Shown: piece by piece, positions 24,203 to 36,386 of the stretch | Layout of the letters: every line of letters starts with the position of its first letter | Numbering within the stretch: position 1 is the stretch's first letter | NCBI GenBank assembly: GCA_954871525.1 | Contig: OX940868.1 | Span: 29,817,056-29,881,055, forward strand | Direction of reading: 5' to 3' | Length of the DNA: 64,000 bases | From: Parietaria judaica | Taxonomy: Eukaryota > Streptophyta > Magnoliopsida > Rosales > Urticaceae | Notes under the pieces: model-generated | What the model was told of the DNA's origin: nothing | The model's input: the letters and a program-made list of their open reading frames with translations, nothing else | Database searches by the model: none | Translations under genes and position numbers: made by a program

Positions 24203-24252
24203 ATGTCTTGGGCAGGACCGGAAGATATCTATCTCTCCACTTCTCTCGCTAG
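24139..24252 (+). promoter_or_regulatory. Upstream ORF overlapping the LSM1 start
   Basis: An ATG at 24139 opens a 37-codon frame that ends at 24252, 50 bp inside the LSM1 coding region and in another frame. If transcription begins upstream of 24139, as the leader composition suggests, ribosomes must skip or leak past this ATG to reach LSM1. Its context (CCAATGC) is weak. The same frame is open from 23809. Confidence 0.4.
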
Positions 24253-25423
24253 CTATCTCGACAGTAAGCTGGTTTTCTTCCTTTTCTGCTACGATTGAGT
24301 GTTGATTTTCGTCAAAGATTCAACTTTTATGCTCGATTTTCTTGTTCTTTCATCGGTTTTTGTTCGCTTAGGTGTAGTGTTAGTCTATCTGTTTGTTTTA
24401 GCTGAATCTGAAATTGGGTGGTTTGTAAGTCTCAAAGAAGTTATGAAGCTGGTGAGTAGTTTCTGGAAGTGTGTAAATATCGTCGGAATTATGTGTGGGG
24501 GTGAAAATTTCAGCCTAAAGTTTGATTTGGCCCAGTCCGGTTCGTGCCTGAAAATCGGGTTGTTTTGTCTTAAGAAAAGAAGAGGTCGAGCCAGTACCGA
24601 ACCCTGTTTGGAAAGCCGGGATGACTGGGACTGAGCTGAAAAGAAAAGAGGCCAAATGCGTTTCCGTCTCTTTTCCTTGGAAGTGTATTTGATATCATGA
24701 TTAAGTTTCGCTTTGTTGTTTACTTTAATAGAATATTTAGTATTTTAGGCTCCTTATTAACTGTTGCGTAGTTTTAGTTTTGGGTTATGACTGTGAATTC
24801 TTATGCTTAACTTGAATTCTTATATTGTTTTGTTGCAGAGAAGCTCCTTGTGCTTCTTCGAGATGGGCGAAAGCTTATGGGCATTCTTCGTTCGTTTGAT
24901 CAATTCGGTAACATGTTTTTCATTATCGGCTTTTGGTTTCGTAGTGTTAACATGTGTTGCATGTCTGAGGTAATTTGAATTTCTCAAATGCAGCGAATGC
25001 CGTTCTCGAGGGTGCCTGCGAAAGAGTAATTGTCGGTGATCTATATTGCGACATCCTTCTTGGTCTGTACGTAATCCGTGGAGAGAATGTCGTTTTGATC
25101 GGTGAGCTGGTATGTCTTTCCTTCAGTGTAATTTCTACTTAGCACTCATCATTTCTGTCTTGTTATCTTAAGATTTGCAATGTATTTCGTGTAGGATTTG
25201 GAGAGGGAAGAACTTCCCCCACACATGACTCGGGTTTCACCTGCGGAAATCAAAAGGGTAATTGTCTCGTAAACTGACATAATGCTTGTTGATATTTACA
25301 CCCTTTGTGCCGCTTTCCTTATATATTTACATCGTTTTTGTGCAGGCGCAGAAAGCTGAGAGCGAGGCTTCCGATCTCAAAGGTACGATGCGAAAAAGGA
25401 TGGAATTCCTCGATATGGATTAG
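24203..25423 (+). CDS. LSM1: Sm-like protein LSM1
   Basis: Five exons give 128 aa: 24203-24263, 24839-24907, 24994-25109, 25195-25257, 25346-25423. The protein begins MSWAGPEDIYLSTSLASYLD, the LSM1 signature. The Sm fold follows: Sm1 from KKLLVLLRDGRKLMGILRSFDQF to the ERVIVGD stretch, and Sm2 as YVIRGENVVLIGEL. The C-terminal tail (EELPPHMTRVSPAEIK, then a coiled, charged end FLDMD) is the LSM1-specific extension. LSM1 defines the cytoplasmic LSM1-7 ring, which binds oligoadenylated mRNA 3' ends with PAT1 and promotes decapping and 5'-3' decay in P-bodies. Length and exon phases match plant LSM1A/B. It should be cytoplasmic and constitutively expressed. Confidence 0.96.
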
Positions 25424-26655
25424 GGAACGTAATTCAGACCGGTTCGGTTCTTTTGCATGTCTGCCCGCAAATATTAAAGCGGCTTTGTTCTTTCGTTCGT
25501 CTTTTGTTTTTGCCTTGGGTAGGAAGTGTATTGGTTAGTTTGTTAGAACTCTCGTCCTTTTGAGAACCCAATTCCAATGCTGAACTATTCTTCTCATTCC
25601 TTTAGTGTAATATTTTTCTCGATGAATATCTAAGTTAATCTTCTATTCTTAATTGATGTATGGCTCGGGGTCATCGATGGAATTTCCGGAGCAAATTTCA
25701 AAAATGTTCCGTCCATCGACACACTCAACTTTGTTAAGATACCTGCGCATTGGCGGAGCTACCATTTTTTGTGGAAGCGATTATGTTCGGGCTGAAATTT
25801 CCAAAACGAATTCCGGTTAAAGATATTAGCCGTAACTCACTTAGAATACCGAACCATATTATTAAAACTAAAAAAAAAAATTACAATCCTTAAACAGTAT
25901 ACGTATATCATATATGTAAATAATATGACTTAAGAAATGAGAAACTTGAATTATGACTAGATTTAGAACAATCTATAATAATGCAAATATTTTATTCAGG
26001 TATTCCACATTTCCACTGATGTAAATAATATATATTATATGTATGTATATTGTCTAAAATTGAGAATAGTTTTCGAACAGTCCAAAATTATGATTATTTT
26101 TAGACAAAAATAACTATTTTCCAATTATGATATTGATTTTTTTTTAAAGATTGTTATGATAAATATATAAAAAAAAATAGAAAATTCAATTTACATATTT
26201 TAATATAAAAACGCAAAGAAATATATTAATGTAATACAATCAGTTCATCTTCATCACATGACGCAATTTTGTTGGTTGTTTATAACACCGACAAAAATTG
26301 ACTTCACTTCTGGCTCTACAAAACGTCAAAATCCCACGACTGCGAAGAGAAGTTTAGATCAAAAGTCAGACCATCGGACGGCTCTCAAATCACGTGCACC
26401 AAATCTAAATATGTACTCGCACGCATCCGATATTATCCTCTCAGTCGTATGAAATCCTCACAGTGTCTTCCTTTCCAGCTTAAGAAGACGAAGAAGAAGA
26501 AGAAGAAACCAGTGACGAAGATCTCAAGCTCAGATCCTTCTCTCTCTGAGCTCTGCATTTCCTCGACGGATCTGTTACCTAGTTCATCTTCTCTACCAAG
26601 CAATCTTGGTCCTGGCCATCGGAGATTCGGAGGTTTTGCCTTCTTCCTCTCTGCA
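25424..26655. other. Spacer between LSM1 and the seven-TM gene
   Basis: The first 250 bases are likely LSM1 3' untranslated sequence. From 25680 to 26240 it is AT-rich with no defined element. From about 26445 the sequence becomes GAAGAAGAAG- and CT-rich and is probably the 5' leader of the next gene. A frame open from an ATG at 26449 runs into the seven-TM coding region and would add 69 residues, which I regard as leader. Confidence 0.5.
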
Positions 26656-29006
26656 ATGTCGTGGGTCTCGGCTTCGGCGATTCTCTGCGCGCTGAGCTTC
26701 GCTCTCGTCCAAGCCTCGGTCCACGACTACGCCTCCGTGAAATTCGCCGCCAAGGGCAATGCCTTCGTCGTCCATGGAGGCAGCGAGGGGATTTACTCCT
26801 CTGTTCCTGGCGACGGCGACGGCGACGCTTCTCTTCCCGCAAGTGGAGACTCCTTCATACGGTAATCTCATTAGCTTCGTGATCTTGTTGGTTGCTCTTG
26901 AAATTTCGATCTCTGCTTTGGTCTGAATTTGCTAATTCGGTTAGTTATTCAGTTTGGTGTTCTTCGAACGCATTTTTTAATCTGGATTTGTTGTAGTAAG
27001 CTAGGAAGTGACTGCATTGTCTTGATTTGATTCATTGAACTTGTGTATTTGGCCTGTGATCTGATGCTTACCAGCTTTGAGAGAGTTACGTTTCGGAGAA
27101 GTAGAGAAATCGCGAACTTCAGCTCGGGAGTGATTCACGCCATTGTTTTCGAGGTGGAAGATAGAGAAACGATCGGGGGTTCAGCGTATGGGGGTCAAAG
27201 AGCGGTTTGCTGCACGGCGGATCTTGCGAAACTGGGCGTGTGTAAAGAAGGAGATGTGATTCACCGTCCTTCGGCCTTGAATCCCGGTTGGCCCAAAGTT
27301 TATGGCGTGCAGTTTGATGCAGATGATGAGACTGCAACACTCCCGACGAAGTCCATAGAGATTAAAAACACGGGGATGTATAACTTGTATTATATACATT
27401 GCGATGTTAGGCTCAAGGGTTTGGTCGTAGAGGGGAAAACGATTTGGAAAAACCCAAGTGGGTATTTACCGGGTAGAATGGCCCCGCTCATGAAATTCTA
27501 CGGGCTCATGTCGCTTTCATTCGTGCTGCTAGGCATCTTTTGGTTCTCTCAGTATGCTCGGTTCTGGAGAGAAGTTCTTCCGCTACAGAACTGTGTCACG
27601 ATAGTTATCACGTTGGGAATGTTGGAGATGGCTTTGTGGTACTTCGACTACGCTGAGTTTAATGAGACGGGAGTCAGGCCGACGGGGACGACCATGTGGG
27701 CCGTCACTTTCGGCGCTGTGAAACGTACTGTGGCGCGTTTGATCATCTTGACGGTTTCGATGGGCTACGGTGTCGTGAGGCCGACCTTAGGTGGGATCAC
27801 ATCGAAGGTGATAATGCTTGGAGCAACCTTCTTCCTGGCTACGGAAGTTCTCGAGCTGGTGGAAAATGTCGGTGCAGTGAGCGATCTATCTGGAAAGGCG
27901 AGACTTTTCTTGGTGCTCCCTGTGGCATTGTTGGATGCTTTCTTCATCCTCTGGATATTCTCGTCTCTCTCGGCAACTTTGAATAAGCTTCAGGTACGTA
28001 TATTCACCAAATATGGTTGCGTTCCAAGTAAGAATTGATATGGGTTTACGGTGATACCTAATCCAGATAATGACTATGATTTGACAGGCTCGGCGAATGT
28101 TAATCAAGCTCGATATTTACAGGAAGTTCACGAATGCTTTGGCAGTAGCGGTTATCGTGTCCGTTGGTTGGATATGCTACGAGGTATTCTACATGACAAG
28201 AAATGACTTTGATTCTTATATAGCATGCTTTGGATGATTCTGTACAAGAAACTTGGATTCTTTTCATATTTAAAATCTCTGTGATTTAACTTTGTTTGTG
28301 ATCTACAACTCGGTAATTCTGTCGTTGCAGCTTTATTTCAAATCGAAGGACATATACAACGAGCAGTGGCAAAATGCGTGGATCATTCCCGCCTTCTGGC
28401 AAGTCCTGTCGTTCTCTCTTCTCTGTGTCATATGCGCTCTATGGGCACCGTCGCAGACGTCAATGAGGTAAAAAGAACTCTTCATCATTCTCTTTTAAAC
28501 GAATTCTAACTTAATGAATTTTCCCTTACTTGCGGTGGAAAAATACCATGATATTGAGAAGACACGTACGAGTCACGAGTTCAATAAATCAATAAACAAA
28601 AAGACAAGAAGAAGAAAAGGAAGACAAACAAAATAACATTAAAAACACGTCGAACATAAGTAATACCAAGTACTAACTCTTCATTATTCGTGGTTCATAA
28701 TCCTCCATTGTTGCCTTGTTTTGCGAGGTGACAAAAACAACGAACAACTTTTAACCGAACTTTACATATTTCCCGCGTTGGTTTTGAATTTCGCTAAGTC
28801 ATTTTTCTTGTTCTACCCCTTTTGATAGGTATGCTTACTCCAACGACGGAGTCGACGAGTTTGACAGAGACGAGGCCAATTTGACGCTCATAAAGCCGTC
28901 TGCAATCCCTTCAAAAGAAGTATACGATGCGGCAGAGACTCGAACGTCTCAAGACGGCAACGGCTTCTCAAATGGCGCCGACCTTGAAGAAAACAAGACA
29001 GAGTAG
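26656..29006 (+). CDS. GOST / lung seven-transmembrane receptor family protein
   Basis: Five exons give 511 aa: 26656-26861, 27075-27993, 28088-28183, 28331-28467, 28829-29006. A signal peptide (MSWVSASAILCALSFALVQA) precedes a luminal beta-rich domain of about 180 residues. Seven membrane helices follow from about residue 209 (MKFYGLMSLSFVLLGIFWF) to about 455 (FWQVLSFSLLCVICALWAP), with the family motif around FDYAEFNETG. The cytosolic tail is acidic (DEFDREDEAN, NGADLEENKTE). Animal relatives GPR107/GPR108 and TMEM87 act in Golgi and endosomal trafficking; plant members have been proposed as candidate GPCRs, with little direct proof. I chose the ATG at 26656 because it places the signal peptide at the N-terminus. 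By neighbours the gene matches Arabidopsis At1g72480. Confidence 0.92.
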
Positions 29007-31674
29007 AACAGAGAAGAGTGCTTAGCAGATTGTACGCTACACTTTAAATTTTAAACACACATAGGAGGAGGAGATGATCGACATGGGGAATTTTGGGCCG
29101 TGTATGATGCTATTTTTTTATGTTGATTTTTACCCCTTTTCTTTTTCTTTTTATCTTCAGCTATTTGTTGATTTTGTTATTGGACAGTAAAAATATGGCA
29201 ACTTTATTACTAGCTCAACTTCATCGTATCTTTCTCGATACATTCAAGCATGAAATTTGAGTTCTCGGGATCCGGTTGTAGTTTTTCTTTCCGGACTTTT
29301 TTTGCTTTCATGATCGGAGCTGGCCAAAGATCGAACCGAAAGAAGAAAAAAAACGGATATCCTTGGAGCCTGATTTCACCGTTAAATTTGGTAAGATTCC
29401 ATCATTTTTGTTCTCTTGGTAGTTAATCTTAATACCAAACACCGGTTGAGTTATTCCATACTTTACGTAGGAGTTTTTTTTTTTTATCGCGTCATACAAA
29501 TTTATAATCGAAAAGTTGGATTTAAATTTTAAAACGGGTCTAAATAAAACTGAATATACACGTAGCATTCGGTAGCGGCATTGTAGATTGTAGACTGTAG
29601 AGTATAATATCGTATAAAATGTGTAATACCACACCTGGTGGAAAATTCAAAGCTCAATTAAGTCGGAAAAAAAAACATGTTGATAAGCACCAATAAAGGA
29701 AACAGGTATCCGACAGAATGACAAAATATTCCAGCGCTAACATGGAAAATGGAAATTAGGAGCCGTGCCTTTATGATAAGCCACGTGTCCCTCTCACAAC
29801 ATTTCGATCATAATAATTGTGGAGACGAGATACAAACACTGACTGTTAAAGAGTTCAAATCATTTTTATCGGAAATGTTAGAAGGAAAGAAACCACTCAA
29901 ATCACAACAAATACCATCAGCTACAGTGTAATCATACAATGCAAGCGTTCCATTTTCATTTACATAAAGTTATATATATATATTTAATATTTATATATAC
30001 AGTTGAACCTATATAAATTAATAAAGTGTTGGGACCAAAAAAATTTATAATATTATCGAGATAAAAATTGAACTAAGTTAATATAGTCGGGACTTGAGAA
30101 AATTATTAATTAATCGAGGTATAATTTATTGAGTATTAATTTATCGAAGTTCTACGTAAAATGGTCCATAAGGGGTACTACAATCACAAAATCAACAGAT
30201 ATAATAGAATGTAGATCCATACAAACAAATGACAGTCAACACTCTTATTTCATCTACATTATAGTAGAAAGAGATTCCATAACATTAATACGCAGAGTTG
30301 ATATTTTATTATGTTCTCGGTCGCCGTTTCCTCATACCAATTTAAAATCAAACACGTATCGGAAATTCCCACTTCCGGTTTTCACTAATTGAGACAAGGA
30401 AATCGTTTTTTTATGTTTATTTTATTTTACTTTACCAATATTTTCTCCAGCTTATCAAGGGATTTTTCAATTTTGGCACTCTTACTTTTATTTTTACAAA
30501 AATATGAATAGCGGGTCGGATGGAGATTTTTAGTTCCCATAACACCGGACCGAGAAGCAAAATGTCAGATACCTTGATTTCCGGTCCCAATTTCAACCCC
30601 AACCAAATGGTTACAAATCTAGATAAACTATACTACTACAAAACTACCTCATGATATCTTCCTTTGCCACATATAAAAAAAAAGGACATTAGATAAAGTT
30701 CGATCACGAGTTCTGAATCTGAACCATATTATCCTTAAAAGGCTAAAACATTATGATCCTAAAAGCTAGTCTTCTTTGTGTAGGTCGTCCAACTCCCAAA
30801 CTTCATTACAATCTTAAAAGTCAACGACTTTAAAAGCAGCCCCTAGAAATTAAACTAGATAAGGTAAACGGTGTAAGTTGCGGTCAACCAAGGTTACTTA
30901 GGTGAAGCCGAGGTTGACCTTCTGAACCTACCGAGGTTGACAAATTAAAGTCAAATGGGTATCATAAATACAAGTAATTAGATTCAAGCCAACTTCAAAT
31001 ATGTCTAAATAAGCTAACTACTGCTGATAATATGGTACTTATGGGATTCTGTTTTTGTTTTATTAAATTTCATAAAGAGAAAAAAAAAAATAGGACTCCG
31101 GAACTCGGGTTCCCACGTAACCCGGAATCATGATAAATGGGACGAAACCTATCGATAACACGATTATTCAATCTTTGGGTATTAGCTCAGCGCAATCGAA
31201 AGCTCCGGAACATGCGAGTAATCGAGTATTCATTTCACGATTGATTCTATGGATCTCAAAAGACTGGTGTAAAAGTAGTCTAAATCGGTGATCACTGATC
31301 AAAACTTGAAAAAGAATTTATGGTGATGAACATATTTCAATGATAAAAGAGAATTTAAATCGAGATTTTGATGGAAATTGCTTCACCATATCAATATATA
31401 AGAACGAACGTAACACGCATAATACAACAAACGATCCCAGTATGAACATGTAAAAGAGAATCTAGAAACTCATTACCAGTGACACTGCTTGTAGTGGGCA
31501 GAGGCGATTCCGGCGGGGGCGATCTCCGTAACGAGCTTCGATTATCCGGAACCAACCAGATCAATGAGCATTGAATTCAATCGGCGTAAGAGCTTGGGAG
31601 AGCCCCGACACTTCAAAAAATTAAAAGAATGTTTCCCTAGCTTCTAATGTGCAAAAACCAGCTTCACTCCTCCG
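29007..31674. other. Intergenic, convergent with the EXO70 gene
   Basis: It holds the seven-TM 3' untranslated region (to about 29200), the pogo-type MITE at 30000-30156, and probably the EXO70 3' untranslated region at the far end (about 31480-31674). Open frames at 29308-29634 and 30129-30392 show no family features. Otherwise nothing recognised. Confidence 0.55.
30000..30156. mobile_element. Emigrant-like (pogo/Tc1-mariner) MITE
   Basis: The left end is CAGTTGAACCTATATAAATT and the complement of the right end is CGTAGAACTTCGATAAATTA. Both match the Emigrant terminal repeat family (CAGTARAACCTCTATAAATT). TA dinucleotides flank it at 29998-29999 and 30157-30158, as expected for pogo-type insertion. 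Length 157 bp, no ORF. A younger relative is at 55309-55481. Confidence 0.8.
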
Positions 31675-33522
31675 TTACTGAGACCTCCTTCTCAAGTGCT
31701 GCGACACCGGGATTCCTTCGAAGAAATCGAGGACCATGTTCTCCAAATCCTCCACCATGTACTTGATGTAGTTCTCGGGGTGTTTCCCGCTCTCGATGTG
31801 GTTCCTGAACCGCCCCAAGAAAGACCGGTAAGCCGGGAGCACTTTCTCTGATATGGATATCCTCAACTCCTCCCTGAGCTGGGAATCCGGCACCAGCCAC
31901 AAAGCTTGAGTTCGGTGAACTTCCTCGAACATGGCGTTAAAGCTCTTGAACCGCTCTCGCAGGGCGCTCTTGGAAACCCCCGACGAGAAGCTGCCGCTCA
32001 CGTGCAGGCCCTCGTCTCGCAGGCAGTAGAGCACCCGCACCCATGTGGCTCTCTGGTAGTTGGTCGCCGCGAGGCGGAACTTGCCCGTCATGTTCCTCAA
32101 GTAGTCGTCGCCGATCATCTCCCTCAACTCCGGCGACCCCTTCACCTTCTGAACAATGTAGTGGACGTTGTTCATCATGAACAAGTGGACCAGAGACAAG
32201 TCCTTGTAGTGCTTGGATTTGCCATCCAAATTGAACTGCAAAATCACGATGATCCAAATCAAATGGAGCGCCAAGGGGGTCTTCCCCTCCAGCTCCGGGA
32301 ACTCCATATCTGGGGTCGTCGGATCGCCCGAGTAGCGTGACCCCGTCGACGGCTTCGACACGATCAGCTCAGTCAAGGTCTGCTTGTAGTCAGATATCAA
32401 GCTTATGTAATTCATCACATACCTTGTCAAGGGATGAATCGTCCCTCCCGGGACGGGAACCCTCGACGGCTCCCGCAAAACCGCGTTCTCAAACTCCGAC
32501 AGAATACCTCTCGCCGCCTCCGCGAGCCGCGAGAGAATCTCCGCGGCCTGAACACGGATCGACTCCGACGACTTCGACTCGAACACGACATCAATGTCCG
32601 GAATCAAGTCCATGAGCGCGTCGTGGAGATCGAGGATCTTGAACAGCTTCTCCGGCGAGCGGCGGCTGATGCTGATCGCCTCGGCGAAGTTGAAGAGCTG
32701 AATCGCCGGGCCTTTGACGGTCTCCATGAAGCAAGCGTCATCGATCGACGAGCCCACGCCGTCGAAGATCTGCTCGCAGAGCTTCTTCTCGCTGGCGAAG
32801 ACGATCCTGACGCAGACCTTGGCGGCCTGAATCCACCGCCTGATCTTGGTCTCGAGCTGCTCCCACTTCAGCCTCTGCACGTCGCCGATGCTCAGCTTCT
32901 CGATCCCCAGCCGCCGGAAGCTCGAATCCACCGCCGATTTCCTGACGCTCCCGTACACCTGTATACACTCGCGCAGGTAGCCAGCGGAGATCATCCTCTC
33001 GGCGATGCTCCGGAGATCCGCCACCGCGTCGGACGGGACCAGATCGATCTCGCGGATGCTGCTGGTGGACCGGTAGCTCAAGCTGCTGCTCGAGTCGCCG
33101 CGCTGAAACAGCTCGTCGTCGTCCTTGTCCCCGTCCTCGTCGTCCTCGAACTCGGCGGCGGGAGAGTGAGCCGCGGACGAGTTCGAATCGGCGAGCGAGT
33201 CGGCCTCGATGGGGTTCGTGTGGACGATCAGGATGTTGCGGAACTCGTCCTCGAGCCGCGCCATGGCGATCTGGATGGCGGAGCTGGCCTTGTCGGAGTG
33301 GTCGCCGGAGCCCGAGGCGGAGCCTCCGACGGACACGTTGGACATGGAGCGCTGGATTTGATCGACGGCGAGGAGGTAGCGGTCGACCTCGTGGCGGTCG
33401 CCGTCGAAGATCATCTTGAGCCTGGCGTCCTCCGACGCCGTGGAGTCCCAGCGGAGGATGAGCTCCTCCGCTTCGTCCAGGCCTAGCGTGTCGTCTTCCG
33501 GGGGTTTCATGCCAGACTCCAT
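31675..33522 (-). CDS. EXO70D: Exocyst subunit EXO70, D-type
   Basis: One uninterrupted exon of 615 aa, as expected for plant EXO70 genes outside the EXO70A clade. The N-terminal part (AEELILRWDSTASEDARLKM, then FDGDRHEVDRYLLAVDQIQ) is followed by a linker with acidic and serine runs (EFEDDEDGDKDDDE, about residues 120-150). The Exo70 domain runs from about residue 230 to the end, with LHLIWIIVILQFNLDGKSKHYKDLSLVHLFMMNN and a basic C-terminal helix. EXO70 binds PI(4,5)P2 and targets the octameric exocyst to plasma-membrane or autophagic sites; D-type members have been linked to selective autophagy of type-A ARRs. The family start was taken at 33522, with a GA-repeat leader just upstream (33539-33554). 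Subfamily D rests on the N-terminus and on the position next to the seven-TM and PRK genes (Arabidopsis At1g72470). Confidence 0.92.
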   Translation of the reverse strand: MESGMKPPEDDTLGLDEAEELILRWDSTASEDARLKMIFDGDRHEVDRYLLAVDQIQRSMSNVSVGGSASGSGDHSDKASSAIQIAMARLEDEFRNILIVHTNPIEADSLADSNSSAAHSPAAEFEDDEDGDKDDDELFQRGDSSSSLSYRSTSSIREIDLVPSDAVADLRSIAERMISAGYLRECIQVYGSVRKSAVDSSFRRLGIEKLSIGDVQRLKWEQLETKIRRWIQAAKVCVRIVFASEKKLCEQIFDGVGSSIDDACFMETVKGPAIQLFNFAEAISISRRSPEKLFKILDLHDALMDLIPDIDVVFESKSSESIRVQAAEILSRLAEAARGILSEFENAVLREPSRVPVPGGTIHPLTRYVMNYISLISDYKQTLTELIVSKPSTGSRYSGDPTTPDMEFPELEGKTPLALHLIWIIVILQFNLDGKSKHYKDLSLVHLFMMNNVHYIVQKVKGSPELREMIGDDYLRNMTGKFRLAATNYQRATWVRVLYCLRDEGLHVSGSFSSGVSKSALRERFKSFNAMFEEVHRTQALWLVPDSQLREELRISISEKVLPAYRSFLGRFRNHIESGKHPENYIKYMVEDLENMVLDFFEGIPVSQHLRRRSQ

Positions 33523-34046
33523 AGCCAGAGAGCTCCGAAGAGAGAGAGAGAGAGGATTTATGAGAGAGAGTAAAATGTGGAGGAAAGATTATATTGGTTT
33601 TGATTGATATTTAATTTATAATTAATTTTAATTAAAGTCTAGAAAGGCAGCTGAGCTGAGACTGAGAGAGAGAGGCTTATGACTTGTCTTCGCGGCGTCT
33701 CATTGGACTTGAGAAACTCAACCATATGTTTTCCAACATTCACTTAATTAATTAATTAATTTAATTATAGTTACAATTTGTAATTAATAAGTTAAGTATT
33801 GTAATTTTGTCCGACATTTTTTTTCTGTTTTCAACGATGGGTTAATTATGAGATGATTTATATTTAATAGTGGTTTTTCTATTATATATTCTAGTTAGAA
33901 ACCGTCATTAACCGCACGGGCTCGGAAGACCTCGAGGGAGGAGGGAGCAATATGTGCCCGTCTGTTGAAGAGCTTTACATAAAATTATTAAGCAATATGT
34001 CTTGTTTTAAAAGAAATTTAAGCAATAACCAGCGGATTTGGAGAGC
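33523..34046. other. EXO70 promoter and leader region
   Basis: Immediately upstream of the minus-strand EXO70 start is a GA-rich leader (33539-33554 and about 33663-33673). The rest, up to the CACTA target site, is AT-rich with no defined element. I cannot identify a TATA box with certainty. Confidence 0.45.
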
Positions 34047-35184
34047 ACACACTACTACAAAAAGGGGATTGGACTACACTTAAAAAGTGTAGTCGGAGTG
34101 TTCCAACTACACTTTTAATGTGTCGTCGGATCCTCCGTCGTATGATATCCGACTACACTTATTTAAGTGTCGTCGGAAGTGTCCATGGACTACACTTAAA
34201 AAGTGTCGTCGAAAACAATATTCGCCGCGGCACAAATTTATTTGCCGCGGCGAACATTACTTCCAACTACACTTAAAAGTGTCGTCGAATATGCCGATAT
34301 AAAATTAAAAAAAACGGGCGATTAAAATCGCCCGGATGCTTTGGTATCACCTGTAAATAATAAATAATATATATTTTATATAATAAATTCCAAAATTAAT
34401 CGATTTATTACAAATAATATTCCGTACCTACAAAAAGTATCATTCATACTTACAAATAGTACCGTCGTCCCTATATCTAAGAATGTAAAACCGTCCATAT
34501 ACATAATATTCTATTCTTCATCATGAACATGAACATTGAAAATTCAAGCCGGTTGTATTGTGTAACATGAACTTTTCCCCGAGCCTACAAAAAAACATCA
34601 AAGAAAGTTCATAAACCCACAAAATTTATCAACATATTTCGAAAAATATAAACCCACCAACATACCAAAACACAAATCAACAAAAACTAAAAAGCATCAA
34701 CAAATTCATTAACACGCTAAGAGATATTCACTAAATCATCAAAATAACATCACATAAACTATAAACAATACTATTTTAACACAAAAATGCATTAAAAATA
34801 TAATATTAATTTAGGGCTCGGATTCTAACCTTGCTAAAGGTAGAAACTCGGTTAGGGAGTAGACTTGTTGGTGGCCGACGTTCTCCTCCATGGCGACAGC
34901 AACGACGAAGGCAACGACGACGGCGACGTCTAGGGCAAGGTTGAGGATAAAAAGAGAGAAGGAGAGAAGGGAGAGTGAGAGAAAGAGAGAAGAGACCGAA
35001 GTGAGAAGTGAAGAAAAAAGAGAGAGGGAAAGCCTGAAATAAGAGAGAAAAAGGGAGGGAAACGAAAAAAAGTGAAAAAAATTCGAAAATTTGGGGTTTC
35101 AACGACACAAGATTGAGATGTGTCGTGTAAAAACCCGACACTCGCCGCGGCGAACTATAGTTTGCCGCGGCGAAACTTTCAACT

Positions 35185-36246
35185 ACACTTAAAAGTGTCG
35201 TTGAAAGATAAATTTCTAATTTTTCCATATTTTACACTTCAAAAAATAAATAATCTCTTCTACTACTCTTGGTTTATATTATTATACTTAAATTATATTA
35301 TATAATTTATAAACAAATAGTAAAAAATGTTTAAATTAAAAAAAAAACTCATGAAGTCGTTGAAAACTAGAATTGATCAATATAAGTTTTTATTACAAAA
35401 ATTATTACTTCATTCAATTACATATTCTAAAGTTTTCGATTAAAATCACACAAGTCACACAACGACATTTGTTTCAAAACATAAAATTTACAATTAAACT
35501 AATTATACGAAACTCAAAGTTTAACTTTCATACAACCTTATTATAGCTTTCTAAGTAACGACTTCAAATATAAAATAAAATTATGAAAATTTGAATGATT
35601 TTATATATATATCCAACATCTAAATTTCAAAGCACTTAAGATCTACTTAAAAATATAAATAAGTGGTTTGCTTTTCAAATGAAAAAATCGAACGACAACT
35701 AAGAGAGGAGAATAACATACCGAGAAATGAGATTCCGCGATTAATAAAAGAATATTATAATAGATATAAAAAAAAACTTATTTTTTTCTTACTAAGATAG
35801 CACACTACTCTTACCTTATAATTATTGATATCGTAAAATGATATAATTTAAATTGTTTATAACAATACGCCGCGGCCTATTTAGTAGTAGCCGCGGCGAA
35901 ACTTTCAACGACACTTTTAAGTGTAGTTGGATCACTTATCCGCCGCGGCTAATATATATTAGCCGCGGCTAACTGTGATCCAACGACACTTAAAAGTGTC
36001 GTTGAAAGATAAATTTCTAATTTTTCAATATTTTACACTTCAAAAAATAAAAAATCTCTTCTACTACTCTTGATTTATATTATTATACTTAAATTATATT
36101 ATATAATTTATAAACAAATAGTAATAAATGTTTAAATTAAAAAAAAAAAACTCATGAAGTCGTTGAAAACTAGAATTGAACAATATAAGTTTTTATTACA
36201 AAAATTATTATTTCATTCAATTACATATTTTAAAGTTTTCGATTAA
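35185..36246. repeat. Direct duplication inside the CACTA element
   Basis: The segment from ACACTTAAAAGTGTCGTTGA to the AAGTTTTCGATTA end occurs at 35185-35444 and again at 35986-36246, an offset of about 801 bp, with only a few differences. A third short copy of its first part is at about 36906-36960. This is internal expansion after or during element formation. Confidence 0.85.
35902..36008. repeat. Long hairpin inside the CACTA element, first of two copies
   Basis: The arms CTTTCAACGACACTTTTAAG and CTTAAAAGTGTCGTTGAAAG pair. They continue inward through GTTGGATCAC/GTGATCCAAC and CGCCGCGGCTAATATAT to a small loop, so nearly the whole 107 nt folds on itself. A second version with the same layout lies at 36822-36928. 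Confidence 0.85.
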
Positions 36247-36335
36247 GAACATCTCTATCTTTGTGCTTTTTTGGGTGCGCGTACGATGAACACCACTAAT
36301 GCATTGATTTCCCAAGTAAAATTTTGCCAACAATG

Positions 36336-36386
36336 GTTTAGGGTTAGAGTTTAGGGTTTAGGGTTAGGGATTAGGGTTATGGTTTA
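36336..36386. repeat. Interstitial telomere-like tract
   Basis: About seven degenerate units of the plant telomere repeat TTTAGGG are in a row (GGTTTAGGGTTAGAGTTTAG and onward, ending GGTTATGGTTTA). It is embedded in the CACTA element between its internal duplication and its right subterminal region. Confidence 0.85.

Noticed and set aside
26449..26655. Upstream in-frame ATG for the seven-TM protein
   Set aside because: It would place 69 lysine- and serine-rich residues ahead of a perfect signal peptide; this looks like leader sequence.
32434..33486. A 350-codon plus-strand open frame opposite EXO70
   Set aside because: It is the antisense shadow of the GC-rich EXO70 coding strand, with Arg/Leu/Asp-heavy composition and no family features.
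34806..35228. Minus-strand 140-codon frame inside the CACTA element
   Set aside because: Low-complexity Phe/Ser/Leu and Arg runs from purine-rich DNA, with no match to TNP-type proteins.
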